From positions 310,001 to 374,000 of the forward strand of contig NZ_FNTV01000001.1 in NCBI RefSeq assembly GCF_900105965.1: DNA of 64,000 nucleotides, read 5' to 3'. The first letter of the stretch is position 1. Each line of letters begins with the position of its first letter. The position numbers and the translations under genes were made by a program. The notes under the pieces are model-generated. The model was not told the DNA's origin and did no database searches. It saw nothing but the letters and a program-made list of their open reading frames with translations. The stretch is from Arthrobacter alpinus. Its GTDB lineage: Bacteria > Actinomycetota > Actinomycetes > Actinomycetales > Micrococcaceae. This document shows, in pieces, positions 63,485-64,000 of the stretch.

Positions 63485-64000
63485 TTGACGGAGACTTTGT
63501 TTGGCGGACCGTCCCTGCCCCCGGCCTACCCTGAACGCGCAGCGTGGGGGACGGCCCAGAAGCTTAGGGCCTGGCAGTCCGAAGCCATGGAAAAGTACTT
63601 TCAGGAGAACCCGAAGGACTTCCTGGCGGTAGCCACGCCAGGAGCAGGCAAGACCACCTTCGCGCTGCACATTGTGACGCAGCTGATCGCCCGCGGGATC
63701 ATCAACAGGGTCACCGTCGTGACGCCCACGGACCACTTGAAGCGTCAATGGGCCGATGCCGCGGCCAAGGTAGGCATCGCGATTGATCCCAACTTCAAGA
63801 ACGCCGACGGCCGCCATGGCAAGGGCTTTGTTGGCGTTGCCGTGACGTATGCGCAGGTGGCCAGCAAGCCAATGCTGCACCGTGCCAAGACCGAGGCCGC
63901 CCGGACCTTGGTCATCATGGATGAAATCCACCACGGCGGTGACGCGCTGAGCTGGGGTGATGGCATCCGTGAGGCCTTTGAACCGGCAGCTCGGCGCCTG
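63485..64000 (+). CDS. DEAD/DEAH box helicase, partial at window end
   Basis: The frame is open to the end (172 codons shown). Walker A is ATPGAGKTT near residue 50 and the Walker B box is MDEIHH near residue 147, typical of a family of actinobacterial superfamily 2 helicases near DUF3039 genes. The start TTG 63485 gives the N-terminus TETLFGGPSLPPAYPERAAW; the frame is also open upstream into the DUF3039 gene, so the start is not certain. The remainder lies outside the window. Confidence 0.85.
   Translation, partial: MTETLFGGPSLPPAYPERAAWGTAQKLRAWQSEAMEKYFQENPKDFLAVATPGAGKTTFALHIVTQLIARGIINRVTVVTPTDHLKRQWADAAAKVGIAIDPNFKNADGRHGKGFVGVAVTYAQVASKPMLHRAKTEAARTLVIMDEIHHGGDALSWGDGIREAFEPAARRL

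Overview
The window is chromosomal DNA of a moderately high-GC actinobacterium, most likely Arthrobacter sensu lato (Micrococcaceae). The main evidence is gene order. The run argS-lysA-hom-thrC-thrB-rho-prfA-prmC-tsaC-wecA-like-atpI/Z-atpBEFHAGDC-DUF2550 and later nucS and a thioredoxin/TPR gene matches the conserved actinobacterial order known from Mycobacterium tuberculosis. NucS, DUF3039 and a DUF222-HNH protein fit too, as do many start codons lying 6-8 bases after a TANNNT box, which is the layout of leaderless transcripts. No rRNA, prophage, insertion sequence or CRISPR array was seen. One tRNA-Arg(CCG) is present.

Layout. 1-12.4 kb is accessory and housekeeping: rhodanese, zinc alcohol dehydrogenase and HIT protein in one run; a TetR regulator divergent from a two-domain SDR, the pair bracketed by two related 75-bp palindromes; a membrane-anchored metzincin-like protease behind a possible 26-codon leader ORF; a large HrpA helicase; and MarR divergent from an EamA exporter plus GNAT. 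12.6-19.6 kb holds a DUF222-HNH protein, an alpha/beta hydrolase, a GH1 beta-glucosidase, a membrane EEP phosphatase, tRNA-Arg and an MFS transporter. 19.7-31.8 kb is the Arg-tRNA/Lys/Thr/termination-factor core. lysA is frameshifted as written, and rpmE, which sits between rho and prfA in M. tuberculosis, is absent.

31.9-38.4 kb is a cell-surface glycan block: cupin, epimerase-like protein, two paralogous GT2 enzymes, a CapD-like sugar dehydratase and a WecA/MraY-type initiator. It sits between tsaC and the ATP synthase operon. 38.5-46.9 kb is the complete F1Fo ATP synthase operon and DUF2550. 47-51 kb carries a membrane esterase overlapping a DUF2156 aminoacyl-phosphatidylglycerol synthase-like gene, read here as a possible lipid aminoacylation/deacylation pair. 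51-64 kb holds cold shock protein, nagA, nucS (with three tandem 66-bp repeats at its divergent promoter), a zinc-site protein, a hydrolase, an AI-2E family permease, a large three-segment membrane protein, a CnoX-like protein without CxxC, an ABC exporter, nagB, DUF3039 and the start of a DEAD/DEAH helicase.

Most functions are inferred from recognised motifs and context. No database search was possible.
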